Part shown: piece after piece, positions 17,284 to 26,835 of the stretch
How the letters are laid out: each line of letters starts with the position of its first letter
How positions within the stretch are numbered: the first letter of the stretch is position 1
DNA from: DASSUW01 sp963740605
GTDB taxonomy: Bacteria; Actinomycetota; Thermoleophilia; Solirubrobacterales; Solirubrobacteraceae
Direction: 5' to 3'
DNA length: 64,000 nucleotides
Assembly (NCBI GenBank): GCA_963740605.1
Contig: CAVUFC010000013.1
Location: 62,001-126,000, forward strand
Program-made: the position numbers and the translations under genes
The notes under the pieces: generated by a model
Told to the model about the DNA's origin: nothing
Database searches by the model: none
The model's input: the letters and a program-made list of their open reading frames with translations, nothing else

Positions 17284-18618
17284 ATGGTTCGTCGACTTTC
17301 GACGGTCGTGTGTTGGTGGAGCGCACTACGCCGCGGCACGCTCTCGTTGCTCGTGTTCGCGGCGGCGGTGCTGCTCGCGGCGCCAGCGGTCTGGGCGCGC
17401 GCCGGCGACCTGGATCCGAGCTTCGGCTCGGGCGGTGTGCTGACGACCTCGTTCGGCGCCGGCACCTTCGCGACCGGGCAGGCGGTCGCGATGACTCGCC
17501 GGGGGCGGCGCATCATCGTCGCAGGGCAGCTGCAGCCGGCGTCCGGCCGGCCCCGGATGGCGTTGGCGCGCTACACGAGGGCGGGGCGCTTGGACCGCCG
17601 CTTCGGCAACGGCGGGCTCGCGCAGACCGCGTTCCCGGGCGCGGCTTCCGCGTTCGCCGTCGGGGTCGACGGGAGGGACCGGATCGTCGCCGCCGGCACT
17701 AGCGCGAACAGGATCGCGGTCGCTCGGTACACGCGGTCGGGCCGGCTCGATCGGCGCTTCGGCTCGAACGGCAAGGTCACGACGGCGTTCCCACGCCGGC
17801 GGGCGCGCGGACAGGCGGTGGTGGTGCTGCCGGGCGGCAAGATCGTGGTCGGCGGTGGCGTTCAGCGGGCCGACGGATCGGATCAGGGGTTCGCGCTCGT
17901 CCGGTACCGCCGGGACGGAACGCTCGATCGTCGGTTCGGGACGCGCGGGCGCGTGATCACCCCGTTCGGCACGGGCGACGACGTTGTCGCGGCCCATGCC
18001 CTCGCGCTGCGCAAGAGAAGGCTCGTGGCGGCGGGGCTGCTCGACAGCCCGTTCGGGGGCGGCGGCGCGTTTGCGCTGGCGCGCTATCACCTTCGCGACG
18101 GGAGCCTCGACACGTCGTTCGCGGGCGACGGCACGACAACGACGGCGCTGGGTCAGGAGGCCGGCGCGCAAGGCGTGCTCGTCAGGCCGGATGGGCGGAT
18201 CGTCGCCGCGGGGCTCGCGCAGTTGCAGCCGGGTCAGGGCGACCGCTTCGCTTTGACCCGCTACCTGACCGACGGGATGCTCGACCCCGCCTTTGGCAGT
18301 GGCGGCGTCGTCACGACGCAGCTGCCGGGTGGCGACGCCCTCGGTCAGGCCATCGCGGCGCAGTCCGACGGCAGGCTCGTCGTTGTCGGGCAGGTGAACA
18401 GGCCCGGCGGCAGCTCCTCGGTCTTCGGCGTCGCGCGCTACCGGCCGAGCGGAAAGCTCGACCCGACGTTCGGCAGGCTGGGGATCGTCACCACCGGCTT
18501 TGGCAAGCGCATGTATGCCTCGGCCAACGGCGTTGTGATCCAGCCCAACGGCCGCGTCATCGCCGCCGGCGGGACCGGTTCGTCGTTCGCGCTCGCGCGC
18601 TACCTGGCGAGGCCCTGA
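17284..18618 (+). CDS. Secreted delta-60 repeat protein
   Basis: A 444-residue protein with a signal peptide (TLSLLVFAAAVLLAAPAVWARA). Seven to eight ~50-60-residue repeats follow, each with LDxxFGxxGxVxT and xxGRIVxAG ... FALARY. This is the delta-60/DUF5122 repeat, predicted to form a beta-propeller. Such proteins are exported and their ligands are unknown. The start ATG 17284 directly follows a TGA-rich leader; no strong Shine-Dalgarno is visible. The frame is complete and ends in TGA. Confidence 0.85.
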   Translation: MVRRLSTVVCWWSALRRGTLSLLVFAAAVLLAAPAVWARAGDLDPSFGSGGVLTTSFGAGTFATGQAVAMTRRGRRIIVAGQLQPASGRPRMALARYTRAGRLDRRFGNGGLAQTAFPGAASAFAVGVDGRDRIVAAGTSANRIAVARYTRSGRLDRRFGSNGKVTTAFPRRRARGQAVVVLPGGKIVVGGGVQRADGSDQGFALVRYRRDGTLDRRFGTRGRVITPFGTGDDVVAAHALALRKRRLVAAGLLDSPFGGGGAFALARYHLRDGSLDTSFAGDGTTTTALGQEAGAQGVLVRPDGRIVAAGLAQLQPGQGDRFALTRYLTDGMLDPAFGSGGVVTTQLPGGDALGQAIAAQSDGRLVVVGQVNRPGGSSSVFGVARYRPSGKLDPTFGRLGIVTTGFGKRMYASANGVVIQPNGRVIAAGGTGSSFALARYLARP

Positions 18619-18934
18619 GCATCTGCGCGGGCGCCGCGACCTGCGCGGCGGGCAACTGGTCGATGCGCACGTACGCTCGCGCGCCGCCGCCGCGTTCGGC
18701 GTGCCCGCGACGACCTCTAAGGCCGATCGCCGGCTCAGGCCGCTTGGCCGTCGCCTGTTCACGCTGACCGCGCGTGCCAACCGACGCGCTTCCGATCGCA
18801 CGACCAACGTCGTGACGGCTGACGCGCCGCGCCGGCACGCGCACTGCTCGGACGCCGGTGATCATCCGGCCGCGACACCCGACGCCGTCCCGGCGGTCGC
18901 GCCGGCACGCCGACGCGGATCCGCTGACGAGGCG
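18619..18934. other. Intergenic region between convergent genes, nothing recognised
   Basis: No open frame here has family similarity or a ribosome binding site. The stretch lies between the 3' ends of the delta-60 gene and the DUF6325-like gene. Confidence 0.4.
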
Positions 18935-19726
18935 TCAGCCGGGCTCCTCGTTCGGACGCTCGGACAGCATGTCCTCCACCTCCGCAACGGCCGCCTCAAG
19001 CATCGCGAGCTCGATCAGCCCGGCGCTCGCGAGCGCCTCGATCGCCGCCGGCGCTGCGGCCTCCTGCACGAACCCCTCGGCGGCCAGCACGCGCACGACC
19101 TCTGCCGCCGCCCAGGCCGCGTCCTTCGGCGACCCGTGATCGCGACCCACGAGAACCGAAAGCGCCTCGACCAGCGCCGAGCCGCGCGCCGCCTCTGCGA
19201 GCTCGAGCGCCGCCTCGGCATCGGCGCGCGCCTGGATCTCCGCGCCCACCAGCATCACGACCTCGGGCGTGAGGAAGCCCTGGCCGAGCAACCGTCCCCC
19301 CGTCGCGCGCACCGCGTCGCGGACACGCGCCGCCCACACGTGCTCGACCAGGACCGCGGCGCCGTAGTCGCCCGGCCCGATCTCGTCCGTCAGGCGGCGC
19401 AGGTCTTCCAGCGCGAACCCGGCCGTTCGCGCGAACGCCTCCGGCGGCGCGATCCCGCCGTTCCCGCCACCACCGTTGACGCCCAACAGCCGGGCGATCG
19501 GGTTGGGGCGCTCCTCGGGCCGCTCGGCGAGCAGCGGTCCGATGTCGAACTCAGTCAGGTCACCGTCCGCCGCGCGGCGGAACAGGCGCGCGTCCAGTAC
19601 CCGGATCATCCCGCGCCCGCGAAGGTCGAGCAGCTCCCGCGCGATGTCACCGCGGAACCGCTCGGTCGTCTCGAACCCCACCACCACGAGCTGCAACGGC
19701 CCGACGCCCGCACGCTCGACGCTCAT
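18935..19726 (-). CDS. DUF6325-like protein
   Basis: A 263-residue acidic soluble protein. The N-terminal half (GPLQLVVVGFETTERFRG, DIARELLDL, GMIRVLDARLFRRAADG) matches the pattern of DUF6325/DUF1269-type proteins: VVVxF ... Lxxx...IRVlD. The C-terminal ~110 residues are Ala/Glu-rich helices (AEAALELAEAARGSALVEA) that may form a coiled coil. Function unknown. An in-frame Gly-rich linker (GVNGGGGNGG) separates the halves. Start ATG 19726; the gene is convergent with the delta-60 gene. Confidence 0.7.
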   Translation of the reverse strand: MSVERAGVGPLQLVVVGFETTERFRGDIARELLDLRGRGMIRVLDARLFRRAADGDLTEFDIGPLLAERPEERPNPIARLLGVNGGGGNGGIAPPEAFARTAGFALEDLRRLTDEIGPGDYGAAVLVEHVWAARVRDAVRATGGRLLGQGFLTPEVVMLVGAEIQARADAEAALELAEAARGSALVEALSVLVGRDHGSPKDAAWAAAEVVRVLAAEGFVQEAAAPAAIEALASAGLIELAMLEAAVAEVEDMLSERPNEEPG

Positions 19727-19765
19727 GCGAAGACAATACGCCGTCGCCGCTTTATGTCACGCTGT

Positions 19766-21215
19766 CTACGAGCGCGGTCGGCGCGTAGCGGTCTCCGGCC
19801 GCGGCCACCGCGCGGGCGCGCGGGCGGCCGTACCGAAGTAGACGCCGAGCCCGATCACGAGCCACACGATCACGCGCAGCAGCGTCTCGGCGGGGAGCGT
19901 GACCAGGACGCCGAGGCTGACGAGCGCCGCCAGCAGCGGGATCGTCGGACCAAGCGGGAGCTTGCAGGGCCGCGGCAGGTCCGGCCGCCTCGGCCGCAGC
20001 ACGAGCACGGCAATGGAGACGATGATAAAGGCGAGCATCGTCCCGGCCGAGACCAGGCTGCCGAGCGTCGAGAGCGGAACGAGCCCGGCGATCACCGCCG
20101 CGCCGGCGCCGCAGACGATCGTCGTCAGGCGCGGCGTCCCCGTCGCGGGGTCGATTCGGCCGAACGCAGGAGGCAGCATGCCGTCCTGTGCCATCCTCAT
20201 GAGGATCCGCGTCTGGGCGAAGATCGTCGCCAGGACAGTCGCGGAGAGTGCGACCATTGCCCCGATGTCGATCGTCGTCTGCAGCCACGCGAGGCCCGGA
20301 TGGGGGGCGAGCGCGACGGACAGGGCATCGGGCGACGCGAGCTGCTGGTAGTTGATCAGACCGGTCATGACGAGCGCTACCGCCATCTAGAGCGCCGTCG
20401 TCACGACGAGCGCGCCGAACAGGCCGATCGGGACGGTGCGCCGCGGGTTGCCCGCCTCCTGCGTCGCGGTGCACACGACGTCGAATCCGATGTATGCGAA
20501 GAACACCACGGCCGCCGCGCGTGCCACGCCGCTCCAGCCGAAGTCCCCGAAACCACCTTGGTTCCGGGGCACGAACGGCTCAAGGTTCGCGGACGAGATG
20601 TACATGCCGCCGACGACCACGAACAGCGCCAGCACCGCGAGCTTCAGCGCGACGAGCCACGTCGTCGTGCGCGCTGACTAGCGCGCCGGCGCGGAGGACC
20701 GCGGCGACCGCGACCACGATGAGCGCCGCGGGCAGGTTGACGATGCCGCCGCCGCCGAACGGACCGCCGCTGACGGCGTCCGGCAGCGTGACCCCGACGT
20801 GAGCAAGCACGTTCGCGAAATGGCCCGCCCAGCCCGCGGCGATCGCCGAGCCGCCGATGAGGTACCCAAGGAGCAGGTCCCAACCGATGACCCATGCGAT
20901 GAAGTTGCAGAGCGAGGCCTACGCAATTGCGTACGTGCTCCCGCTGACCGGGATCATCGAGACCAACTCGGCGTAGCAGAGCGCGCTGAGCGCGGCGGCC
21001 ATGCCGGCGACCGCGAAGGACACCATGACCGCGCGCCCCGCGAATTGCGCCGCCGCGTCGCCGCTCAGCACGAAGATGCCTGCGCCGAGAATCGTCGCGA
21101 TCCCGACCGCGGCAAGGCTCAGTGAGCCCATCTCCCGCCTGAGAGCAATCGTGTCGGCCTCAGCGGCCGCGATTACCGCATCAAGTCGCGCGCCGGCGGG
21201 CGCGGATCGGGCCAT
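19766..21215 (-). pseudogene. APC-family amino-acid permease, multiply interrupted
   Basis: The sequence is a nearly full-length cationic amino-acid transporter: GILGAGIFVLSG-type helix 1 (TILGAGIFVLSGDAAAQF), AALCYAEL-like helix 3, VVFFAYIGFDVVCTATQE, and LSATVLATIFAQTRILMRMA with FGRIDPATGTP. It is broken four times. TAG stands near 20919 where Tyr is expected (YAIA-TAG-ASL). A frameshift with TAG near 20686 stands where GxxES is expected. Another TAG near 20387 stands where Tyr is expected (TAL-TAG-MAVAL). Three ambers and one indel make it a pseudogene unless the sequence is poor. Confidence 0.85.
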
Positions 21216-21302
21216 CGAAGCTCGATCTTAAGGGATCGTCGATCTTCAGATCAGCGGGTTTGATCGTGTGTCGGGGTGGCATTGGTGGCTTCGAGGTGGA
21301 CT

Positions 21303-21432
21303 TGAGCCAGGCTGGGTCTGCGGAGACCTTGAAGCCAGGATGGTCTGCCCTGGAGGAGGTCGAGGATCTCGTGATGTCCCGTGCGCGGAAGTACCCGCCT
21401 GAGCTGCCTGACCGAGGCGCCCGCCTACCCCT
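21303..21432 (+). mobile_element. Left-end remnant of an IS3-family element
   Basis: The inverted repeat TGAGCCAGGCTGGGTCTG-CGGAG at 21303-21325 matches the left end of the IS3 element at 30230-30253 with one base missing. It is followed by an ATG at 21374 starting MSRARKYPPELPDRGARL, the usual IS3 OrfA N-terminus. Similarity stops near 21430, where the TenA-like pseudogene begins on the other strand. The rest of the IS is missing. Confidence 0.75.
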
Positions 21433-21439
21433 TCGGCAT

Positions 21440-22099
21440 CGCGGCTGCGCAGCGGCGTCCCAGAACAGCAGCAGCTCGTAGGCCTGCAGTAGCCGCGTGG
21501 CACGGCCGGCCTCGGCAGGATCGTCGCCGCCGTCCAGAGCAGCCTGCGCGACCCCGAGGGAGCGCTCCTCGAACCCCGGCGGCGACGCGGCGAAGAACTC
21601 GAAGAACGCGACCGCCTCGTCACCGGCTCCGTAGCGCTCGCGCAGGGCGCGCGCGACCGCCCCGAAGTTGTGGCTCCACGTAGCGCGGTTGGCCACGAAC
21701 GCGAGCGCGACAGCGCTCACCGTGCCGCTGAGCGCAAGCCACGCGACGAAGGCCGCATAGCCTGCGCGCGCGGGTCGGGCTCGTAGGCGCGCAGCCAGGT
21801 GTCGTCGACGCCCAACCAGTCCTGATAGCCGTCGAGCAGGGAGAGGGCCCGGCCCTCGCCCTCGGCCATCTCCAGTAAGAAGTCGCCGGCGGGCTGGGCC
21901 GGGAACCGGGCGGCGAGCTGCGCGAAGCTGCGCCGCTCACTGGAGATGATGCGGCGCTGCTCGCCTGCGATCACGCGAAGCCGCTCCTGCGGCACCTCGG
22001 CGGCCGCGAGTCCGTGAGGAAGCGGTGCGAGCGGATCGCTCGCTCGGCCGGTTCGAGCCGGGTGCGCACCTCGTTCAGGAGCTCGGCCGCAGCGGCCAT
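21440..22099 (-). pseudogene. TenA/haem-oxygenase-fold protein, frameshifted and 3'-truncated
   Basis: From ATG 22099 the frame reads MAAAAELLNEVRTRLEPAE and RAIRSHRFLTD. It then needs a frame change to continue as VIAGEQRRIISSERRSFAQL and YQDWLGVDDTWLRAYEPDP, and a second change near 21750 for VSAVALAFVANRATW and EAVAFFEFFAASPPGFEE, ending LLQAYELLLFWDA. All-helical composition, spacing and the FFEFFA/LLFWD patterns suggest the TenA/PqqC-like haem-oxygenase fold. The family call is by eye. The C-terminus is replaced by the IS3 remnant. Confidence 0.55.
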
Positions 22100-22220
22100 T
22101 CGCGCAGCGTAATGACTCGAAGGTTCTTGTGGGCTCGGGCTGCGGCCGGCTCGGCGGGTCCGTGGGTGACCTTGTGGCCGAGTCGTTGGAGTCAGCGTAC
22201 GAGGCGGCGGGTGCGAACGA

Positions 22221-22267
22221 TGGCGAGACCCGGACTCGAACCGGGGACACCACGATTTTCAGTCGTG
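22221..22267 (-). tRNA. 3' half of tRNA-Phe (anticodon GAA)
   Basis: On the minus strand, the anticodon arm CACGA-CTGAAAA-TCGTG, the variable loop, the T-arm CCCGG-TTCGAGT-CCGGG and the acceptor half TCTCGCC-A are perfect. The 5' acceptor strand and D-arm are missing, so the gene is truncated. A perfect 3' half without a 5' half is what a site-specific integration event leaves behind. The anticodon complement (ttc) is at 22258-22260. Confidence 0.8.
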
Positions 22268-22479
22268 TGGGCGTCTGAAACCCGCGCTTTTGCAGGGATT
22301 ACCTGGCTTCTGGGCATGTGTACGGCGCCCGCGTTTTCCCGGACTTTGCGCCCGTTCCCGGGTGTTACGGCAGATCGCGGGGGTCGTCTGCCTTTTCGTT
22401 GGCGGACATGTCGATCCTGACGGCGGTGCAGCGCCGCACGTCGATTGCCCCTGGCGCTCGGCTACGAGGCCGCCGTTCT

Positions 22480-22735
22480 CGCTCTGTGATCGCCGATCGC
22501 GGCCATGACCACGACAAGTACCGTCGCGAGCTGTGGCGCCGAGGCGTTAAACCGGTGATCGCCCGCCGCTGCACCGACCACGGCTCGGGACTCGGCCGCG
22601 TGCGCTGGGTGGTGGTCCTCGTCGCCTGGCTGCACAACTTCCGCCGGCTCCGCATCCGCTGGGAACGCGACGCCGGCCTGCACTACGCGCTCCTGAGCCT
22701 CGGATGCCCGCGTGATCTGCTGGCGCCACATCCGA
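22480..22735 (+). pseudogene. IS5-family transposase, C-terminal fragment
   Basis: The frame reads VIADRGHDHDKYRRELWRR, GVKPVIARR, HGSGLGRVRWVV, AWLHNFRRLRIRWERDAGLH and YALLSLG. This is the catalytic C-terminal region of IS5-type DDE transposases, with the final acidic residue region altered (VVVLVAWL in place of VVERTFAWL). Both the N-terminal two thirds and the last residues are absent. It lies beside the tRNA-Phe fragment. Confidence 0.8.
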
Positions 22736-23030
22736 TAGTGAGGCACGGCCGAGGTCGCTGCTCTATGCATGGAGCTTGATCGCGACGGCGTCGCTGCTGT
22801 CTTCCCACCGATGCAGGAGCGAGGCGCGAGCCGATCGCGCGCTGGCGGACGGCTGGTTCTCGTCCATGGCGGAAGTGGACCGAGCCCCACAGCGATGCTG
22901 GCGCTGCCTCGATGCGATAGCGCTGATTTCGTGCGGCCGTTCGTCCGGTTGCCGCGGTCCATCGACGTCCGGGTTCCGGTTGCGGGCTGCGCGGATTGCA
23001 TGGGCACGTGCGCTGGCGTAGCGTCGTGTC

Positions 23031-24212
23031 GTGTTGCGCGCACGCGTTCTCGGGTGGTGCCTGGTCGTGGCCCTGGCCGTGGCGGGATGCGGCGGGACCA
23101 GGAACGGTTCGCCGTCGAACGCCTCAGGGCTGGACCGGCCGGTGGCGCCGGAGCTGGCGGTCAAGTTGCAAGGCGTGCTCGATCAGCAGCGGGAGTTCCA
23201 CGAGGTTCCGGGTGCCGCCGCTGCCATTGTGATCCCGGGCGTGGGCACGTGGTCGGGCGGCTCGGGCGTGGCCGATCGCCGGAGCGGCAGGCGAGTGACG
23301 GCGCGCACCACGTTCGCGATCGCCAGCATCACGAAGGCGTTCATGGGCGCGCTGGCCCTCAAGTTGGAGCAGGAGGGGCGCGTGAGCTTGGATGAACCGC
23401 TTAGCGGCACGGTGCGTGGGTGGCCGTACGGCGACCGGATCACGCTCCGTCACCTGCTCGCGCAGACGAGCGGTGTATCGCGTTTCGACGGGCTTGGATC
23501 GCCGCTTTTCCGCGCCATCGAGCGTGACCCCGGCGCGTACTGGTCGCCGCGGCGCTGGCTGCGCTATGCGGGTCGGCCGTCGTTCGCGCCGGGTGAGCGC
23601 TGGGAGTACAACAACACCAACTATCTGCTCGCCGGTCTGGTCCTGGAGCGCGCGCTGCGCGAGCCGGTGGCGGTCGCGATGCGGCGCGAGATCCTGGACC
23701 CGCTCGGCCTGCGGGATGTGGTCTTGCAACCGCAGGAGCGACCGCGCGCCGGCGCAGCGCACGGATACGGGCCCGCGCCGGGCGACCGGCGCGAGCACGA
23801 CCTGTCGGACCGCAGCGGCTTCGTGCCCTACCGCTCGATGGCCTCCGCCGCGTGGACCGGGGGCGGTGTCGTCGCCAGCGCTCCCTCTGTCGCGCGCTTC
23901 GGTGACGCGGTGCTGCGCGGCGACCTCCTCGGGCGCGCGGCGCGCGAACAGATGACGAGCTTCCATGACACGGGCGGCGGCGGCGACGCGTACGCCGCGT
24001 ACGCGCTCGGTGTGGGCCAGATCTACATGAACCGGATCTCGTCGCGCCCGGTGTGGGCGACCCTCGGCTCAGCCCACGGGTTCGGCAGCACGCTCGCCCA
24101 TCTCCCCGGCAAAGGCATCACCGTCGCCGTGCTCGCCAACCGCGACGACACAACACGCATCACGGTGGCGATCGCCGAAGCCCTGATCGAGACCGCCACC
24201 GCCGCCCCTTAG
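23031..24212 (+). CDS. Serine beta-lactamase-like lipoprotein (class C/esterase family)
   Basis: A 393-residue protein. The signal LVVALAVAGCGG has a lipobox (VAGC), so it is a membrane-anchored lipoprotein. The penicillin-binding-protein fold shows SxxK as FAIASITKAF, RHLLAQTSG, the Tyr motif in GERWEYNNTNYLLAG and a C-terminal HGFGST (HxG). These are the active-site elements of class C beta-lactamases, D,D-peptidases and EstB-type esterases; which activity applies cannot be told. GTG start at 23031, with TTG at 23034 as alternative. The frame is intact. Confidence 0.85.
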   Translation: MLRARVLGWCLVVALAVAGCGGTRNGSPSNASGLDRPVAPELAVKLQGVLDQQREFHEVPGAAAAIVIPGVGTWSGGSGVADRRSGRRVTARTTFAIASITKAFMGALALKLEQEGRVSLDEPLSGTVRGWPYGDRITLRHLLAQTSGVSRFDGLGSPLFRAIERDPGAYWSPRRWLRYAGRPSFAPGERWEYNNTNYLLAGLVLERALREPVAVAMRREILDPLGLRDVVLQPQERPRAGAAHGYGPAPGDRREHDLSDRSGFVPYRSMASAAWTGGGVVASAPSVARFGDAVLRGDLLGRAAREQMTSFHDTGGGGDAYAAYALGVGQIYMNRISSRPVWATLGSAHGFGSTLAHLPGKGITVAVLANRDDTTRITVAIAEALIETATAAP

Positions 24213-24540
24213 ACGGGAGCGCACGACGGCTGCCGCCCGCGATTCGGCCGGCCGCCAGACGACTATCCGCGCTTGACCCGCCGGCCCAGCGGCTCGGCAG
24301 CGGGACCCATACAGCACCGCCGACGCCATCCGAGACGCCGAGATGGTCATCGCGTTGATCGGCCGCTTGCCCGGCGAGCCGACGCTCAGGCGCATGGGCT
24401 ACGGCCGCCTAGCGACGACCGTGCGACGGTCCGGCGGCGCCACGAAGTTCGCCGCGACCCACGGGCTCACGCCGGCGACCTCACGGCGCTCGCGCTAGAT
24501 GAGCTGCCCACGGGCTTGGTGAACGGTTGAAGGGGGACGT
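24213..24540. other. Intergenic, probably the left flank of the IS481 element
   Basis: No gene is recognised. The final ~60 bases (24525-24597) hold the IS481 leader with a strong AAAGGAG before the GTG at 24598. The exact IS end cannot be fixed because the opposite end is lost. Confidence 0.4.
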
Positions 24541-24597
24541 CCGGTCCCCGATGGAGGGTGCGGTCAGCGACGACTGACCCTTCAAAGGAGACCGGAC

Positions 24598-25545
24598 GTG
24601 GAAGACGGTAGATGCAAGCTCGGCGTGGCCGGCCGTTTGCAGTTGGTGCGGTTGATCGAGAGTGGGTGCTCGCTCAGAGCCGCGGCGGCTCAGAGTTCTG
24701 TCTCGCCGGCGACAGCGCATCGCTGGTGGCATCGTTGGCAGCAGGCCACAGACGCCGAGCGGGCGTCGCGGTTGTGTCTGCGGGCTCGGCCGCCGGTGCC
24801 GCGCTCGTGTCCGTGGCGGCTGGGTGCAGAGCACGAGCAGCGGATTCTGGACGCCAGGGCGCGGACGAACTATGGGCCGGCCCGGCTTGCCGGTTATCGC
24901 CGCTCGACAGTCTGGAAGGTGCTGGCGCGCCATGGCCTCTCGCGCCGACGCCGGACGCCGCGCGAGCGCACGTCGCGGCGCTATGAGTGGGCCGAGCCGG
25001 GCGCGCTGTTGCACATGGACACCAAGCGGCTACAGCGCTTTGACCGGCCCGGACACTGGGCCACCGGCGGGCAGCGCAGCGAGCTGATCAAGACCCGCCG
25101 CGCCGGCTACATCTACGCGCACTGCGTCGTCGACGACCACACGCGGCTGGCCTACGTCGAGCTGCACCGCGCCGACACTGGCAGCGCGGCCGCGATCACG
25201 CTCCGTCGCGCCGCCGCCTGATGCGCGAGCAGGGCGCCGGACCGGCCCAGGCGGTGATGACCGACAACGCGTTCGCCTACGTCCACAGCCACGCGTTCGG
25301 ATCGGTGCTGGATGAGCTCGGCGCCCGACAGATCCGCACCCCGCCCTACACGCCGCGCTGGAACGGGAAGGTGGAGCGCTTCATCCAGACACTCGACGAC
25401 GAACGGGCGCACGGCCGCGTCTGGCCCACAAGCACCCAACGCGACGGCGGCCCGGCATCCTGGCTGCGCTTCTACAACCGCCGCCGACCCCACACCTCAC
25501 TCGGCGACCGGCCACCCATCAGCCGCGTTCACCAAGACCGCGGGC
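24598..25545 (+). pseudogene. IS481-family transposase, frameshifted and 3'-truncated by IS3
   Basis: A GTG start behind AAAGGAG gives an HTH N-terminus (LVRLIESGCSLRAAAAQS, ATAHRWWHRWQQA) followed by the rve/DDE core: LLHMDTKRLQRF (first D), HCVVDDHTRLAYVE, TDNAFAY (second D), WNGKVERFIQTL (E) and LRFYNRRRPHTSLGDRPP. Near 25219 one base is missing, which splits the gene. The last residues (ISRVH) run straight into the IS3 inverted repeat at 25546, so the 3' tip was lost or displaced by that insertion. Confidence 0.88.
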
Positions 25546-25603
25546 TGAGGCGGGCTGGGTTTGACGGAGACCGGGTTTGTAGGTTCGCCGTTTTCTTTCT
25601 TGA

Positions 25604-26513
25604 TCATGGTCTATTGGTGCGAGCCGCGAAGCGGCGAGACTCGCACCGTCTGTCCTGAGAGTGCTTGTTCGAACTCTGCCGGGGGCAGGTCGTCCGAGCG
25701 ATCTCGTGCAGGCGGTCGTTGTTGAACCAGGCGACCCATTCGACGATCGCCAGCTCGAGCTGTGAGCGGCTGCGCCAGACGCGGTCAGCGATCAGCTCGG
25801 TCTTGAAGGTGTCGACGAAGCTCTCGGCCATCGCGTTGTCGTAGGCATCGCCGACCGACCCGATCGACGCGAGCACGTGGTGGTCGTCGAGGACCTGCTG
25901 GAAGGCATAACTGGTGTATTGCGAGCCGGCATCGCTGGTGAATCAGCTGCACGTCGGCGCCGGTGTCGCGACGAGTCAAGGCCATGCGCAGCGCGTCAAG
26001 GACGAGGTCGGTGCGCATGTGGCTGGCGAACTGCCAGCCGACGATCCGGCGGCTGAAGGCGTCGATCACGAAGCTAAAGAACACCACGCCCTCCCAGCAG
26101 CGCAGGTACGTGAAGTCGGCCAGCCACAACGCGTCGGGCCGGTCCGCGGTGAAGTCACGGTCGACGAGGTCCGGCGGGCGCAGCGCGGCCGGGTCGGGGA
26201 TCGTGGTGCGCCACGGCTTGCCGCGGCGCTTGGCGCCCTGGATCCCGTTGACGCGCATCAGCCGCTTGACGCGATCACGGCCCACGTGCTCGCCGGCGCG
26301 CTTGAGGGCGAGCCACAGCTTGCGGTATCCGTAGGCGTAGTAGTTGGCCCGGTGCAGCTCCAGGATGCGCGCCAGCAGCCGCGCGTCCTCGACGACGCGC
26401 TCGGAGCGCTCGCCGCTGGCGCGCTGGTAGTAGGCGGACGCCGACACGCCCAGCACCCGGCAGATCGGCTCGACGCCGAAGCGGCCGCGGTGCTCGTCGA
26501 TGTAGCGGCTCAC
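25604..26513 (-). pseudogene. IS3 transposase OrfB (DDE), frameshifted
   Basis: From a GTG at 26513 overlapping the orfA stop: YIDEHRGRFGVEPICRVLGV, HRANYYAYGYRKLWLAL, PDALWLADFTYLRCWEG (first D) and VIDAFSRRIVGWQFA. Near 25935 the frame breaks (LIHQRCR where LIHHSDAGSQY with the second D is expected). It resumes as GSVGDAYDNAMAESFVDTFK, which holds the catalytic Glu. About two bases are missing at the break, so the element probably cannot move by itself. Confidence 0.88.
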
Positions 26514-26753
26514 CTCGTTCGGTCTGCGTCGAGCTCGGTCGCGAAAAACACGCTGGCCGACTTCAGGATCTCGTTCGCGCGCCGCAACTCGAAGTTCTCC
26601 GCACGCAGCTTGCGGATCTCCTCACGCTCGGCGCTGGTCGGCAGATCCGGCCGGGCGCCGCTATCGGCCTGCGCCTGACGCACACGCTTGCGCAACGTCT
26701 CCGGGTGCATCCCCAGGTCGCGAGCGACCGCGGCGATCGGACGGCCACTCTCC
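26510..26753 (-). pseudogene. IS3 OrfA, 3' part
   Basis: The frame reads GRPIAAVARDLGMHPETLRK, a helix-turn-helix, then a leucine-zipper-like coiled coil (REEIRKLRAENFELRRANEI). It continues LKSASVFFATELDADRTR and stops overlapping orfB. The beginning of the gene (30118-30184, MARPKKYPDELVQRGVRLVL then ES) is 3.3 kb away, separated by the RIT unit. Joining ES to GRP restores a standard OrfA. Confidence 0.88.
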
Positions 26754-26780
26754 TTATGCCGCGCCGGTCGTTATGCCGAG
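26747..26780 (+). repeat. Left 34-bp terminal inverted repeat of the RIT element
   Basis: Begins ACTCTCCTTATGCCGCG and ends GTTATGCCGAG. It matches the reverse complement of 30066-30099 at 33 of 34 positions. It contains two TTATGCCG sub-repeats, likely recombinase-binding sites. Confidence 0.9.
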
Positions 26781-26835
26781 TCGAGATCGGCTGGCCCGGC
26801 AGAGAGCGGCTTCGGCGGGGTTGGTGTCGGCATAT

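Noticed and set aside
19766..21215. Amber (TAG) recoding to explain the permease stops
   Set aside because: Other genes here, such as the kinase ending at 13413, use TAG as a normal terminal stop. The permease also has a frameshift, so recoding is not needed.
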